Below are positions 34,815-44,223 of a stretch of DNA of 64,000 nucleotides, piece after piece. The stretch comes from CAIMFV01 sp040757715 (GTDB lineage Bacteria > Pseudomonadota > Alphaproteobacteria > Caulobacterales > Caulobacteraceae). The notes under the pieces are model-generated. The model saw nothing but the letters and a program-made list of their open reading frames with translations. It did no database searches and was not told where the DNA came from. The position numbers were made by a program, and so were the translations under genes. The stretch is taken from the NCBI GenBank assembly GCA_040757715.1, contig JBFLWS010000012.1:29602-93601 (forward strand). The letters run 5' to 3'. Each line of letters begins with the position of its first letter. Positions within the stretch are counted from its first letter, which is position 1.

Positions 34815-35001
34815 GACGGGCTGGAATCCTGATTGCTGCGCGCGCCGCGGTGACAAGGGGGTTTATCGTTTCGCGCGCCACACGAAAACTACAGCCTGCT
34901 GAGGAAGCTTCAAAGCCACGAATCTTCGAATTCCGCGGCTATAACGCCTTCGGCGGCGCGGCGAAGCGACCGACGGGCGTCCGGTGGAGGGGGAAAAGCG
35001 G

Positions 35002-35259
35002 TTGAAACGGTCCTCGGCGGTGCTGCCCACTCGCGCTCAACGCGACTATTTACGCCTGGGTCTGGGGCAGCCGGGACGTAAATTGCCGCTCTTCGACACA
35101 GACGGCGTGGAAATCAGGCGCGAGATCATCAAGGCCTGCATCGCCAAGGGCTGGGCCGAGACCTGGTTCGCCAATCCCCTGGCCCCGCAATGGCTGGTGT
35201 GTCGCCTGACGGATCGCGGCGTCCGCGTGCTGGAGGCGTTGGAGGGCGGTGGAGGGTAA
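35002..35259 (+). CDS. Small conserved-looking protein of unknown function
   Basis: An 85-residue basic protein: RSSAVLPTRAQRDYLRLGLGQPGRKLPLFD, then DGVEIRREIIKACIAKGWAETWF and a C-terminal WLVCRLTDRGVRVLEAL, which looks like the wing region of a winged helix. TTG at 35002 has GGAGGGGG eight nt upstream; a GTG at 34984 is an alternative. It is divergent from the tipN-like gene across ~190 nt and convergent with the MHYT gene (8-nt gap). Codon use is normal for the window. Possibly a small DNA-binding protein; unproven. Confidence 0.6.
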   Translation: MKRSSAVLPTRAQRDYLRLGLGQPGRKLPLFDTDGVEIRREIIKACIAKGWAETWFANPLAPQWLVCRLTDRGVRVLEALEGGGG

Positions 35260-35267
35260 GGTTCGGA

Positions 35268-37697
35268 TCAGGCCGCGTCGGCGCTCGCGGCGCTGGCGGA
35301 CCGCGACGCGCGAGGCGCCGCCGTGTCGGCTTCGAACAGCTCTCCCCAGGCTTCGGACGGGCCAGGCCGACCGATGAAGTAGCCCTGCACCTCGGCGCAG
35401 GCTTCGCGCTGCAGGAACTCGTACTGATCAAGGGTCTCCACACCCTCGGCCACCACGGGGATGTTGAGCCCCCGGCCGATGCCTAGCACGGCGCGCACGA
35501 TCACCGTGGAGCGCTCCAGGACGCCGATCCCTTCGACAAAACTCTTGTCGATCTTGATCTTGTCGAAGGGGAAGGAGTGCAGGGTCGACAGCGAGGAATA
35601 GCCGGTGCCGAAGTCGTCCATGGCGATGCGCACGCCGAGCGCCTTCAGCCTGCGCAAGGTGTCGAGCGCCGCCTGGAAGTCCTGGATCAGCGCGCTCTCG
35701 GTGATCTCGAGCTCCAGGCGCGCTGGCGAGAGGCCGGTCTCGATCAGCACTTCGTGGACGAGGGTTGGCAAGGTGCTCAAGGTGACCTGGAGCGGCGACA
35801 GATTCACCGCCACGTGGGCGGGCTTGGGCCAGCTCGCCGCATCGGCGCAGGCGCGCCGGAGGACCCAAGCGCCAAGGTCGGCGATCAGTCCGGACTCTTC
35901 GGCGATGGCCACGAATTGGTCGGGCGGCAGGAATCCCCGCACTGGGTGAACCCAACGCACCAGGGCTTCAAATCCGCTGAGGCTGCCATCGCACGTCCGC
36001 GCCTGAGGTTGATAGTAGACCAGCAGCTGATCTTCGGCGATCGCCTGCTTCAGGTCGCGGGCCAGGGCGCGGCGCTCGCGCACCGACACGTCCATCTCGC
36101 GCTTGAAGAAGGCGAAGCTGTTGCGTCCCGTCTCCTTGGCTCTGGACAGCGCGGCTTCAGCGGCGCTCATCAGCGACGAGGCGTCCGCACCGTCGATGGG
36201 AAATACACTGACGCCGACGCTCGCCGTCGGGTCGAGGGGTTGGCCCTGATAGATCACAGGCCGGCTCAGGCTCGCGACCAGCCCCGACGCCCATTCCGCC
36301 AGCTTCGCCACTGTGTCCGCATCGTTCGACACATAGACGAAGACAAACTCGTCACCCCCCAGCCGCCCTGCGAACGACGCGCCGGTGGCGAGCGTCTTCA
36401 GCCGCTGAGCCAGGCTGATCAGCAAGGCGTCGCCAGCGCCGTGACCGTGCAGATCATTGACCGCCCGGAAATCATCCAGGTCGACGCTCACCACGGCCAG
36501 ATGCTCCTCCGTGCGGCGCACGCGCTCGATGGCGGCGTCCAGCTGCTGCTGCATCGCGCGGCGGTTGGGGAGACCTGTAAGAGGATCATGCTCGGCGAGG
36601 AAGCGAATGCGATCCTGTGCGGCGCGCTGCTCGCGCAGGTCCCTCACGGAGACGATGGACATGGGCGGCGCACCCGCTTCCTTTTCGAGGTCGCGGATGT
36701 AGACCTCGACAGGGATAAGCTCCTCCTCCGCGTGGATCGGGCGCAGCGCGCCTTCCCGGCGCTCGCCGCTGAGGTCAAACGGGTCGGGCTCGTCCAGCTG
36801 CAACAGTTCTTCGAGCAGGCTGCGTCCCGCGAGCACCTCAGGCGAGGCGCCGGCAAGCGCGCAGAAGGCGGCGTTGGCGTCGTTGATCCGTCCATCCATC
36901 AACACGACGATGCCCTCGCGGGCGGAGTCCGCCAGGCGACGCAGACGGATCACCGAATGACGGGAGGACTCGTCATCGATATAGGCCGCGCCCAAACCGC
37001 CCAGAATGATCAGCACCGCCAGCATGACTACGATGAAGGCGAGCACATTCTCGTCCATCATCTGCGGCGGCACATAGATCGAGGGGTCGGGCGTCAGCGC
37101 GAGACTGGCCATGGACAGGAAGTGGACCGCGGAAATGGCCCCCGCCAAGAATGCTGCGCCGAGACATTGCCGCGCAAACGCCTTGGTGCGTCCGCCGATC
37201 GATAGGGACAAGGTGGTGAGAATTGTCCCCAGCGCCATGCCCGCCCAGATAATGGCGGGGTTCCAGGATTCGGCCGCTTGGACGCGATAGGCCGCCATGC
37301 CGGTGAAATGCATGACGCCGATGGCGAGGGTGAGCAAAAGACCGCCTGCGACCATGCGCGAGCGTTCCTGCGCGCCCGTCCAGGCTACCGAGAAGGCGAG
37401 GGTGCAGCCTGTGACCGCGAACAGAAGCGAGGCGAGAGTTCCTAAGGGATCGTAGCCCGCCGCCACGCCGGGTCGAAAGGCCAACATGGCGATGAAATGG
37501 GTCGCCCATACGCCGCAACCGGCTTCCAGACCGCTGAGAAAGATCCAGGCCGCGCGAACCAGACCTTCGGTATGGCGCATGCGCGAGCGAATGCGGAACA
37601 CGCAAAGGCACGCCGCCAGACAGATCAGCACGGCGATCACGACCAGGTTCAGGTCGTGGCGTTCAGTCAGGCAGGCGATGACGTCTGACAAAGGCAT
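35268..37697 (-). CDS. MHYT-PAS-GGDEF-EAL cyclic-di-GMP signalling protein
   Basis: An 809-residue inner-membrane protein. Seven hydrophobic segments (~15-245) form an MHYT sensor: THFIAML, MHFTGMA and VHFLSMA provide the Met/His pairs thought to bind copper or another diatomic-gas-sensing metal. A PAS-like domain follows (~258-365), then GGDEF (~375-535; intact RLGGDEF) and EAL (~555-790). EAL catalytic residues are present: FEALVRW, ELEITESAL, MDDFGTGYSS, IKIDKSF and VAEGVET. No inhibitory RxxD site is visible just before GGDEF. It could therefore both make and degrade c-di-GMP. In a stalked or piliated alphaproteobacterium such proteins commonly tune the motile-to-attached switch. Confidence 0.93.
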   Translation of the reverse strand: MPLSDVIACLTERHDLNLVVIAVLICLAACLCVFRIRSRMRHTEGLVRAAWIFLSGLEAGCGVWATHFIAMLAFRPGVAAGYDPLGTLASLLFAVTGCTLAFSVAWTGAQERSRMVAGGLLLTLAIGVMHFTGMAAYRVQAAESWNPAIIWAGMALGTILTTLSLSIGGRTKAFARQCLGAAFLAGAISAVHFLSMASLALTPDPSIYVPPQMMDENVLAFIVVMLAVLIILGGLGAAYIDDESSRHSVIRLRRLADSAREGIVVLMDGRINDANAAFCALAGASPEVLAGRSLLEELLQLDEPDPFDLSGERREGALRPIHAEEELIPVEVYIRDLEKEAGAPPMSIVSVRDLREQRAAQDRIRFLAEHDPLTGLPNRRAMQQQLDAAIERVRRTEEHLAVVSVDLDDFRAVNDLHGHGAGDALLISLAQRLKTLATGASFAGRLGGDEFVFVYVSNDADTVAKLAEWASGLVASLSRPVIYQGQPLDPTASVGVSVFPIDGADASSLMSAAEAALSRAKETGRNSFAFFKREMDVSVRERRALARDLKQAIAEDQLLVYYQPQARTCDGSLSGFEALVRWVHPVRGFLPPDQFVAIAEESGLIADLGAWVLRRACADAASWPKPAHVAVNLSPLQVTLSTLPTLVHEVLIETGLSPARLELEITESALIQDFQAALDTLRRLKALGVRIAMDDFGTGYSSLSTLHSFPFDKIKIDKSFVEGIGVLERSTVIVRAVLGIGRGLNIPVVAEGVETLDQYEFLQREACAEVQGYFIGRPGPSEAWGELFEADTAAPRASRSASAASADAA

Positions 37698-37837
37698 ACT
37701 CCGCCGGTTTGTACATACGGTGGAGGAACTTGTTTAAGATACGGTCAATTGGGGTGGGGTGTCTTATCGTAAGGATTATGGGTGATTAATCGAATATATT
37801 CTTCTTAAGAATTTCGGTAATAGTCGTGAATATAGCG

Positions 37838-38725
37838 TCAACAATTTACAGCTTCTTGCCGCAATATATTCCTAAGCCAGATAATTGCGGGATGGGCGCT
37901 GTTCTCGCGCCGCCAAAGCACACGAATTTGCAGGCAAGGCGGGTCGCGCCGGGGCCGCACGCAGGCGATGGGCAGATAGGCCTGATAAGCGCGCACAAGA
38001 CGCTCCGGCGCAAAGGCCGCCAGATTGCTGTTGGCGGCGATGGCGATGGCGGAATGCCAATCGGGAGCGATGGCGGCGGCGGAGGGCTGCCCCGTTGGCG
38101 TGTCCGCAAGCGCACACAAATCATATCCGTCAATGTCTTCGGGATGGTCCACCTTGACGATGTTCGGGAAACTGGGGCGATCGGCGAGATCATTTCTCAC
38201 AGCATAGACAAGGCGCTCCTCGAACAGGACCTCCGATTCAAAACGCTCCGGGGAGCTTTTGAATATTCCAATTGCGATGTCTGCGCGGCCAGTGTCGAGG
38301 GAGTCCGCCGACGTCTGATCCCAGGCGCGCACGGCCAGCTTCGCATGCGGAGCTTCACGGCGGCAGCGCGCCACCACGCGCGGCAGGAGGATGCTGGCGG
38401 CGTAGGAGGCGGCGCAAACATGGAAGATCCGATGGCTGTCCTCAGGTGAAAACTGACGTGGCGCAAGGGCGCGCTCGATCTGGCGCAGAGCCTCGGCCAG
38501 TAAGGGCGCGGCCTCATCGGCCCATGCTGTTGGACGCATGCCATCGGAAGCCCGAACGAACAAATCGTCATCAAGCGCCACGCGAAGACGCTTCAAGGCA
38601 TGACTGATGGCCGATTGCGTCAAGCCGAGCCGCTGAGCGGCGCGCGTAGCGCTGCCTTCTTCCATCATGACATGAAAAACGCGTAGTAAATTTAAATCCA
38701 AGGTGGCCAATGTTGGCGAATCCAT
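37838..38725 (-). CDS. LysR-family transcriptional regulator
   Basis: A 295-residue LTTR with N-terminal winged HTH (LDLNLLRVFHVMMEEGSATRAAQRLGLTQSAIS region, ~8-45) and a C-terminal co-inducer domain (~95-290). The co-inducer domain starts FHVCAASYAASILLPRVVAR, as in NodD/LinR-like LTTRs. It is divergent from the emrA-emrB-nodT operon across ~180 nt, the usual arrangement for a regulator of that operon. Its coding sequence is less GC-rich than average. Confidence 0.92.
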   Translation of the reverse strand: MDSPTLATLDLNLLRVFHVMMEEGSATRAAQRLGLTQSAISHALKRLRVALDDDLFVRASDGMRPTAWADEAAPLLAEALRQIERALAPRQFSPEDSHRIFHVCAASYAASILLPRVVARCRREAPHAKLAVRAWDQTSADSLDTGRADIAIGIFKSSPERFESEVLFEERLVYAVRNDLADRPSFPNIVKVDHPEDIDGYDLCALADTPTGQPSAAAIAPDWHSAIAIAANSNLAAFAPERLVRAYQAYLPIACVRPRRDPPCLQIRVLWRRENSAHPAIIWLRNILRQEAVNC

Positions 38726-38907
38726 CGGAACGATCCATTTCTACGATCGACTGCGGCACAGACAGAGCGCGATGGGCGCGCTAAGGTGCGCTGCGCTCGC
38801 AAATATCGAAGGTTTGTCCGTCCATTCTGGATTAGTTCATAAACATATCTCCGGAATTGATCTGACATAGGTCAACAAAGGCCGCGAAAATCGAGGAAGA
38901 TTTCCAA
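38726..38907. promoter_or_regulatory. Divergent LysR/efflux promoter region
   Basis: This 182-nt AT-richer spacer lies between the LysR gene and emrA. LTTR operators are T-N11-A palindromes; several candidate T-N11-A frames occur (around 38820-38870, near GGATTAGTTCATAAAC), but none stands out. GAGGAAGA lies 8 nt before the TTG start of emrA. Confidence 0.45.
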
Positions 38908-40026
38908 TTGTCCAGGGTGAATTTAGCTCAATCCACTGAGAATGCGCCGGGCATTGCCAGGTTTTTATCCCGCGGATTTTTAGAGAAATATAGAATTCCT
39001 CTCATGGTCGCGGTCCCTGCTGCGATTTTGTTGGTAGCGCTCTACATTTTCATGACCAGCGGCCGCTATGTATCGACTGACGACGCGTATATACAAGCTG
39101 CGCGCGTAAATGTCTCGTCAAATATACCCGGCCGCGTTGTGACCGTGGAGGTGCGTGAAAATCAGTTCGTGAAAACTGGCCAGGTTCTGTTCCGGCTCGA
39201 TCCCCAGCCCCTCGACACGGCCTTGGCCGAGTCCCAGGCGCAGCTGGCCACGGCGCGGCTGCAAGTGGATTCAATGAAGGCCGCCTATGGCCAGCGCGCT
39301 GCCGATCTCAAATCCGCCGAGGATCAGGCCGCCTATCGGGCGCGCGAACTGGCGCGCCAGAAGGAACTGTTCGCCGCCGGCGTCGCCTCGCAACAGCAGG
39401 TGGACCAGGCGCAGAATGCCGCCAACACGGCGCAGCAACAGGTCGCGGCCGCGCGTGAAGCCCTCGCCAGCGTGAAGGCCAGCCTGGGCGGCTCGTCCGA
39501 CATCCGGCCCGACCAGCACCCGGCCGTGCGACAGGCGGCGGCGGTGGTGGCGCGCAACCAGCTGAACAAATCCTACGCCGTGGTCGCCGCCGCCCAGGAC
39601 GGGGTGGTGACCAAGGTCGAGCAACTCCAGGTGGGCGATTACGTCAACGCCGCCCAGCCGCTGTTCTCGCTGGTGTCGCCACGGGTCTGGGTCGACGCCA
39701 ATTTCAAGGAGGACCAGCTCGGCTATGTGCGGCCGGGGCAGCCGGCCAAGGTGACGGTGGATGCGCGCAAGGGCGTCGTTTACCACGGCAAGGTGGCCAG
39801 CCTGTCGCCGGGCACCGGGGCGAGCTTCTCGATCCTGCCGGCGGAGAACGCCAGCGGCAACTGGGTCAAGGTGGTGCAGCGCCTTACCGTGCGCATCGTG
39901 CTCGACGAGCAGGACCTGGCGCAGGAGCCGCTGGAGGCGGGTCTGTCGGCCAAGGTGGTCATCGACACCGGCCCGCATAATCCCTTGTTCGGAAAGCCGC
40001 CGAAAAAGTCGGCGCCGGGCCGATGA
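38908..40026 (+). CDS. emrA: EmrA/HlyD-type periplasmic adaptor of a tripartite efflux pump
   Basis: A 372-residue membrane-fusion protein. One N-terminal membrane segment (~32-52), then TDDAYIQAARVNVSSNIPGR (~59-78), the EmrA/HlyD family signature, a biotinyl-lipoyl half, a coiled-coil hairpin (~110-185), the second lipoyl half and a beta-barrel. It bridges the inner-membrane transporter to the outer-membrane channel. The start is TTG, chosen because GAGGAAGA precedes it; the next GTG is three codons later. The TGA overlaps the ATG of emrB. Confidence 0.92.
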   Translation: MSRVNLAQSTENAPGIARFLSRGFLEKYRIPLMVAVPAAILLVALYIFMTSGRYVSTDDAYIQAARVNVSSNIPGRVVTVEVRENQFVKTGQVLFRLDPQPLDTALAESQAQLATARLQVDSMKAAYGQRAADLKSAEDQAAYRARELARQKELFAAGVASQQQVDQAQNAANTAQQQVAAAREALASVKASLGGSSDIRPDQHPAVRQAAAVVARNQLNKSYAVVAAAQDGVVTKVEQLQVGDYVNAAQPLFSLVSPRVWVDANFKEDQLGYVRPGQPAKVTVDARKGVVYHGKVASLSPGTGASFSILPAENASGNWVKVVQRLTVRIVLDEQDLAQEPLEAGLSAKVVIDTGPHNPLFGKPPKKSAPGR

Positions 40027-41567
40027 CGGCGCCCCAGCCCAAACCGGCGGCCGCCCGCGCGGAGGGTTTCCAGCGCGCCATGATCACCCTGTCGATCATG
40101 ACCGCCACGGTGATGAACTCCCTCGACAGCACCATCGCCAATGTGGCCCTGCCGCACATCCAGGGCAGCTTGTCCGCCAGCCAGGACCAGATCTCCTGGG
40201 TGCTGACCTCCTACATCGTCGCCTCGGCCATCGCCACGCCGCTCACTGGTTGGGTCGCCGGCCGCTTCGGCCGCAAGATGGTGTTCATGGTCTCCGTGGG
40301 CGGGTTCACCGTGGCCTCGGCGCTGTGCGGCGTGGCGGGGAGCCTGTTTGAGATCGTCGCCTATCGACTGCTCCAGGGCGTGTTCGGCGCGGCCCTTATT
40401 CCTCTGGCCCAGACCGTGCTCCTGGACATCAACCCGCCGGAGCGCCACGGCCAGGCCATGGCGGTCTGGGGCATGGGGGCGATGCTGGGGCCGATCATGG
40501 GGCCGGCGCTTGGCGGCTGGCTCACCGACAATTTCAGCTGGCGCTGGGTGTTTTACATCAACGTGCCGTTCGGCGTGGCCGCCATGACCGGCATCTTCCT
40601 GTTCATTCACGACGTGCCACGCGCGCAGGGCCAGAAGTTCGACTTCTTCGGTTTCGCCACCTTAGCTCTTGGCGTGGGGGCCTTGCAGATGATGCTGGAC
40701 CGTGGCCAGGCCCAGGACTGGTTCTCATCGCCGGAGATCTGGATCGAGCTGATCCTGGCCATTCTCGGCTTCTACTGGTGCGCCGTGAACACCCTGACGG
40801 CGCCGGCGCCTTTCGTGCGCCGAAGGTTGATGCGCGACCGGAACTTTGTCTCCGCCTGCGTGTTCGGCATGGTGATCGGCCTGATCCTCTACGCCACCAT
40901 GGCCCTCCTGCCGCCCATGATTGAGACCTTGCTCGGCTATTCGGTCACCGATACGGGCCAGATCACCATGCCGCGCGGCTTCGGCACTCTGATCTCCATG
41001 TTTCTGGTTGGACGACTGGTGAACCGCGTTGATCCGCGCTTGATCATTGTGGTGGGCTTGGCCATCAGCGCCTTCGCCATGTTCGAGATGACCAAGTTCA
41101 GCCTCGACATGCCCGCCGGCCCCATTCTGGTGACCGGGTTCTTGCAGGGGCTCGGCATGGGCCTCCTGTTCGTGCCCCTGTCGCTGCTGGCCTTTTCGAC
41201 GGTGGACACAAGTCTCCGCACGGAAGGGGCGGGCCTCTACACCCTCACCCGCAGCCTCGGTTCAAGCATCGGCATTTCGATCCTGGAAGCGCTGCTCATC
41301 ACCAACGAACGCGTCGTTCAGGCCGGGATGGTGCAGCACGTGCGTCCGGACAATCCGGTGTTTCATCTGGGCGGGCGGGCCTACGACCTCGCCAATCCCA
41401 TGGTCCTGGCGCAGCTCTCCGGGGAAATGGCGCGTCAGGCGGCCATGATCGCCTATCTCGACAATTTCAAGCTGATGATGTTGGTCTGTTTCGCCGCCAT
41501 GCCGTTGTTGCTGCTCATGCGCCGGCCGAAGCGCCTCCCGCAGGAAAGTCACCTCAGTGTGGAATAG
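40023..41567 (+). CDS. emrB: EmrB-type DHA2 MFS drug transporter
   Basis: A 514-residue transporter with about 14 membrane segments. Motifs of the DHA2 group are visible: NSLDSTIANVALPHIQG, the loop GWVAGRFGRKMVFM (motif A), RLLQGVFGAALIPL (motif B) and GPALGGWLTDNFSWRW (motif C). It exports hydrophobic drugs or antiseptics by proton antiport. Middle gene of the operon, overlapping emrA by ATGA and ending 4 nt before the start of the channel gene. Confidence 0.93.
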   Translation: MTAPQPKPAAARAEGFQRAMITLSIMTATVMNSLDSTIANVALPHIQGSLSASQDQISWVLTSYIVASAIATPLTGWVAGRFGRKMVFMVSVGGFTVASALCGVAGSLFEIVAYRLLQGVFGAALIPLAQTVLLDINPPERHGQAMAVWGMGAMLGPIMGPALGGWLTDNFSWRWVFYINVPFGVAAMTGIFLFIHDVPRAQGQKFDFFGFATLALGVGALQMMLDRGQAQDWFSSPEIWIELILAILGFYWCAVNTLTAPAPFVRRRLMRDRNFVSACVFGMVIGLILYATMALLPPMIETLLGYSVTDTGQITMPRGFGTLISMFLVGRLVNRVDPRLIIVVGLAISAFAMFEMTKFSLDMPAGPILVTGFLQGLGMGLLFVPLSLLAFSTVDTSLRTEGAGLYTLTRSLGSSIGISILEALLITNERVVQAGMVQHVRPDNPVFHLGGRAYDLANPMVLAQLSGEMARQAAMIAYLDNFKLMMLVCFAAMPLLLLMRRPKRLPQESHLSVE

Positions 41568-41571
41568 GGTC

Positions 41572-43032
41572 ATGAGCCTCGCCGCGGGCGGCCATCGCAT
41601 TCGCGTCCTCGCCGCGCTGTTCGCCGCCAGCGCGCTCGCCGGCTGCACCACGCTCGGTCCCGACTTCCACGCGCCCGCGGCGCCGGCGGTGGGCGGCTAT
41701 CTCTCGCCGGGGGAAGCCGCCAGCCGCGAGGTGGCGCTGAAGCTTGGGTCTGAGGCCGCGGCCGACTGGTGGACCGCATTCCATTCAGCCGAGCTCGACG
41801 CCCTGGTGCGTCAGGCCTATGCCGGCAATCCGTCCCTGGCGGCGGCCAAGGCGAGCCTCGTTCGCGCTCGGGAGCTGGCGCGCAGCGAGGCGGGGCGGGC
41901 CCTGCCCGCCGTGGATTCCAGCGCCTCGGCGCAGCGCGAGCGGCTGAACTTCACCACCTTCGGCCTTACCTTCCCGGGCTTTCCCACCAACGCCGATTTC
42001 TCGCTCTATTCGGTGGGGGCGACGGCCAGCTATTCCCTCGACCTCTTCGGCGGCGAGCGGCGCAAGATCGAGGGCGCGAGAGCACAGGCTGAAGCGCAGG
42101 CCCATGAGCTCGACGCCGCCTATCTGACCCTCGCTGGGCAAGTGGCGTCACAAGCCGCCGCCCTGGCCGCCCTGAAGGCCGAAATCGCCGCGGTGAACCA
42201 GATCATCGCCGACGACCGGCGCAATCTTGAGCTGGTGCGCAAGGCCGAGGCCGCCGGCAGCGAACCGCGGGCCGCTCAGGTGAACGCCGAGTCGCAGCTC
42301 GCCGCCGACGAAACCCTCGCCCCGCCCTTGCGCCAGCAGATGGCCGTGGCGCGCCACGCCCTGGCGCTCTTGCTGGGCAAGGCGCCGGCCAACTGGACCG
42401 CGCCGGAATTCTCTCTGGACGCTCTGACCCTGCCGCGAGAGATCCCCGTAAGCCTTCCCTCCACCCTGGTGCGACAGCGACCGGACATTCTGGCCGCCGA
42501 GGCGCGCTTGCATGCGGCGACGGCGGCCATCGGCGCCACTGAAGCCGAGGCCTATCCCAATGTGTCGCTGAACGCCGGGATCACCCAGTCGGCCCTGGAG
42601 CCGCAGAATCTGTTCCGCTGGACCTCCAACGCCTACAATGTCGGCCCGTCGGTGAGCCTGCCCCTGTTTCACGGCTTTGCGGTGAAGCACGCCACGGCGG
42701 CGGCGCGGGCGGAGGCCGAGGCGGCGCGGGCGCAGTATGAGGCGACCGTGCTGCGCGCCTTCGGCCAGGTGGCCGATCTGATGCAGGCCTTGGCCCACGA
42801 CGAGGAGCAGCTCAACGCCGAAGCGCGGGCCGAAGCCTCCGCCGAACGCGGCCTATCCCTGGCGCGCCTCGCCTATCAGGCCGGCGGCACGGGACTTTTC
42901 CCGGTGATCGACGCCTCGCGCCAACTCAACACCGCCCGCCTTGGTCTCGCTCGGGCACGGGCGCAGCGCTACCTCGACGCCATCCAGCTGTTCGTGGCCA
43001 CAGGCCGGGGGCTGGCTAAGGCGGGGGAGTAA
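41572..43032 (+). CDS. NodT-family outer-membrane efflux lipoprotein
   Basis: A 486-residue TolC-like channel with a lipoprotein signal (SALAGC, ~25) and two OEP repeats. The conserved start of NodT/OprM proteins, CTTLGPDFHAPA, follows the lipid cysteine; ADWWTAFHSAELDALVRQA and RQRPDILAAEARLHAATA (start of the second repeat) are typical. ATG 41572 was chosen; the frame is open five codons further to a GTG inside emrB. It completes the EmrAB pump and ends convergently with the ferritin-like gene, 9 nt apart. Confidence 0.92.
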   Translation: MSLAAGGHRIRVLAALFAASALAGCTTLGPDFHAPAAPAVGGYLSPGEAASREVALKLGSEAAADWWTAFHSAELDALVRQAYAGNPSLAAAKASLVRARELARSEAGRALPAVDSSASAQRERLNFTTFGLTFPGFPTNADFSLYSVGATASYSLDLFGGERRKIEGARAQAEAQAHELDAAYLTLAGQVASQAAALAALKAEIAAVNQIIADDRRNLELVRKAEAAGSEPRAAQVNAESQLAADETLAPPLRQQMAVARHALALLLGKAPANWTAPEFSLDALTLPREIPVSLPSTLVRQRPDILAAEARLHAATAAIGATEAEAYPNVSLNAGITQSALEPQNLFRWTSNAYNVGPSVSLPLFHGFAVKHATAAARAEAEAARAQYEATVLRAFGQVADLMQALAHDEEQLNAEARAEASAERGLSLARLAYQAGGTGLFPVIDASRQLNTARLGLARARAQRYLDAIQLFVATGRGLAKAGE

Positions 43033-43041
43033 CCCCCGACT

Positions 43042-44208
43042 TTACTCGGCGGCCACCAGCACCGGGTTCACCGGCTTCTTGAAGTTCACCGACTGCAGAT
43101 AGCGAATGCCTTCCTCGGCGATGTCGTCGCCCACCATGTGTTCGCCTTCCGCCTTCAGCTCCTCCATGTCCACATAGGTGGCGTAGAAGCCGCGGGTGCG
43201 ATCGGTGATGATGCCGGCGTTGAGGAGGGTCTTCACCAGCACGCGGAAGATGTTGGTGGATTCCTTCATGTTCTCGCGCCGCTGGTCGTCGGTGGCGATC
43301 TTCTGGAACTCCTCCATCACCTTGTCCGGGTCGAGGCCGAACTTTTCATAGACCGGACGCATCTGGTGCGGGGCCACCAGGTTGAACAGCAGGGTCTGGA
43401 AGCAGTGCGCCGCCCAGTCCTCGATGATGGCGTGTTCCTCGGCGTCGAGTTTGGGGATGGTGCGGTCAGCCCAGATCTTGCCGAACTTGTGGTGGAACGC
43501 CTCGTCGGTCATCACGAGCTGCATCAGCTTGCGCCCGAGCGGGTCGTTGAATTCCTTGAAGAAGGTGGCGAAGGCGCCCATGGCCAGACCCTCCACCAGC
43601 ATCTGCATGCCGATGATCTTCTTATAGACCTCCGGCGCGCCGATGATCTCCACCAGGAGGGTCTTCAGCACCGGGCCGCATTCCACCGGAGCGCCCCAGC
43701 GGGCCTTGATGTACTTGGCGAAGGCGGTGACGTGGCGCGCCTCTTCCCGGGCCTGGTTGGCGGCGTATTCCTGCGCCCCCTGGTCCTTCAGCACGTGGCA
43801 GAGCGAGGCCGACAGGTTCAGCGCCCCCTGCTCGCCATGCAGGATGGAGGAGAGGTTCCAGCGCACCACCTCGTTGATGAAGGCCGTGCGCTGCTTGGGA
43901 TCGCTGAGATGGTTGGAGACGTAGTCGGTCTGCAGCCCCACCACCAAGGTCTCGGGGACCATGGGCTGGTTTTCCATGTCGAAGGGCTCATCGAAGTCGA
44001 TGTAGTCCTTGTTCAGCGGGTCCCAGAAGTGGTCGTGGGTGGCCGAGATGATCTTGTCGAAGGCGCTGGAGCGGTTGTTGTAGCGGTCGATCTCGAGCAG
44101 GGACTCGAAGTCGTCCGGCGCCACCGCGTCATACATGGCGTCCTTGGTGATGTTGCGGATCGTCACGGCCTTCTCCCAATCGATTTCGCTCTGCGGCGAG
44201 TTGGGCAA
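43042..44208 (-). CDS. Ferritin-like diiron protein (putative oxygenase/desaturase-type)
   Basis: A 388-residue soluble protein with a ferritin-like four-helix core. Candidate iron ligands: Glu in LHGEQGALNL (~124), Glu and His in REEARHVTAF (~154-161), Glu in VEGLAMGAF (~206) and Glu and His in TDEAFHHKFG (~236-243). The spacing fits the Ex(n)ExxH-Ex(n)ExxH diiron pattern of ribonucleotide-reductase-R2/AurF-like proteins, but it does not read like a canonical R2. No signal peptide. The reaction is unknown. A strong palindrome resembling a Fur box lies 16 nt upstream, which supports a link to iron. Confidence 0.65.
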   Translation of the reverse strand: MPNSPQSEIDWEKAVTIRNITKDAMYDAVAPDDFESLLEIDRYNNRSSAFDKIISATHDHFWDPLNKDYIDFDEPFDMENQPMVPETLVVGLQTDYVSNHLSDPKQRTAFINEVVRWNLSSILHGEQGALNLSASLCHVLKDQGAQEYAANQAREEARHVTAFAKYIKARWGAPVECGPVLKTLLVEIIGAPEVYKKIIGMQMLVEGLAMGAFATFFKEFNDPLGRKLMQLVMTDEAFHHKFGKIWADRTIPKLDAEEHAIIEDWAAHCFQTLLFNLVAPHQMRPVYEKFGLDPDKVMEEFQKIATDDQRRENMKESTNIFRVLVKTLLNAGIITDRTRGFYATYVDMEELKAEGEHMVGDDIAEEGIRYLQSVNFKKPVNPVLVAAE

Positions 44209-44223
44209 GGCGCAGGCCTGCCC

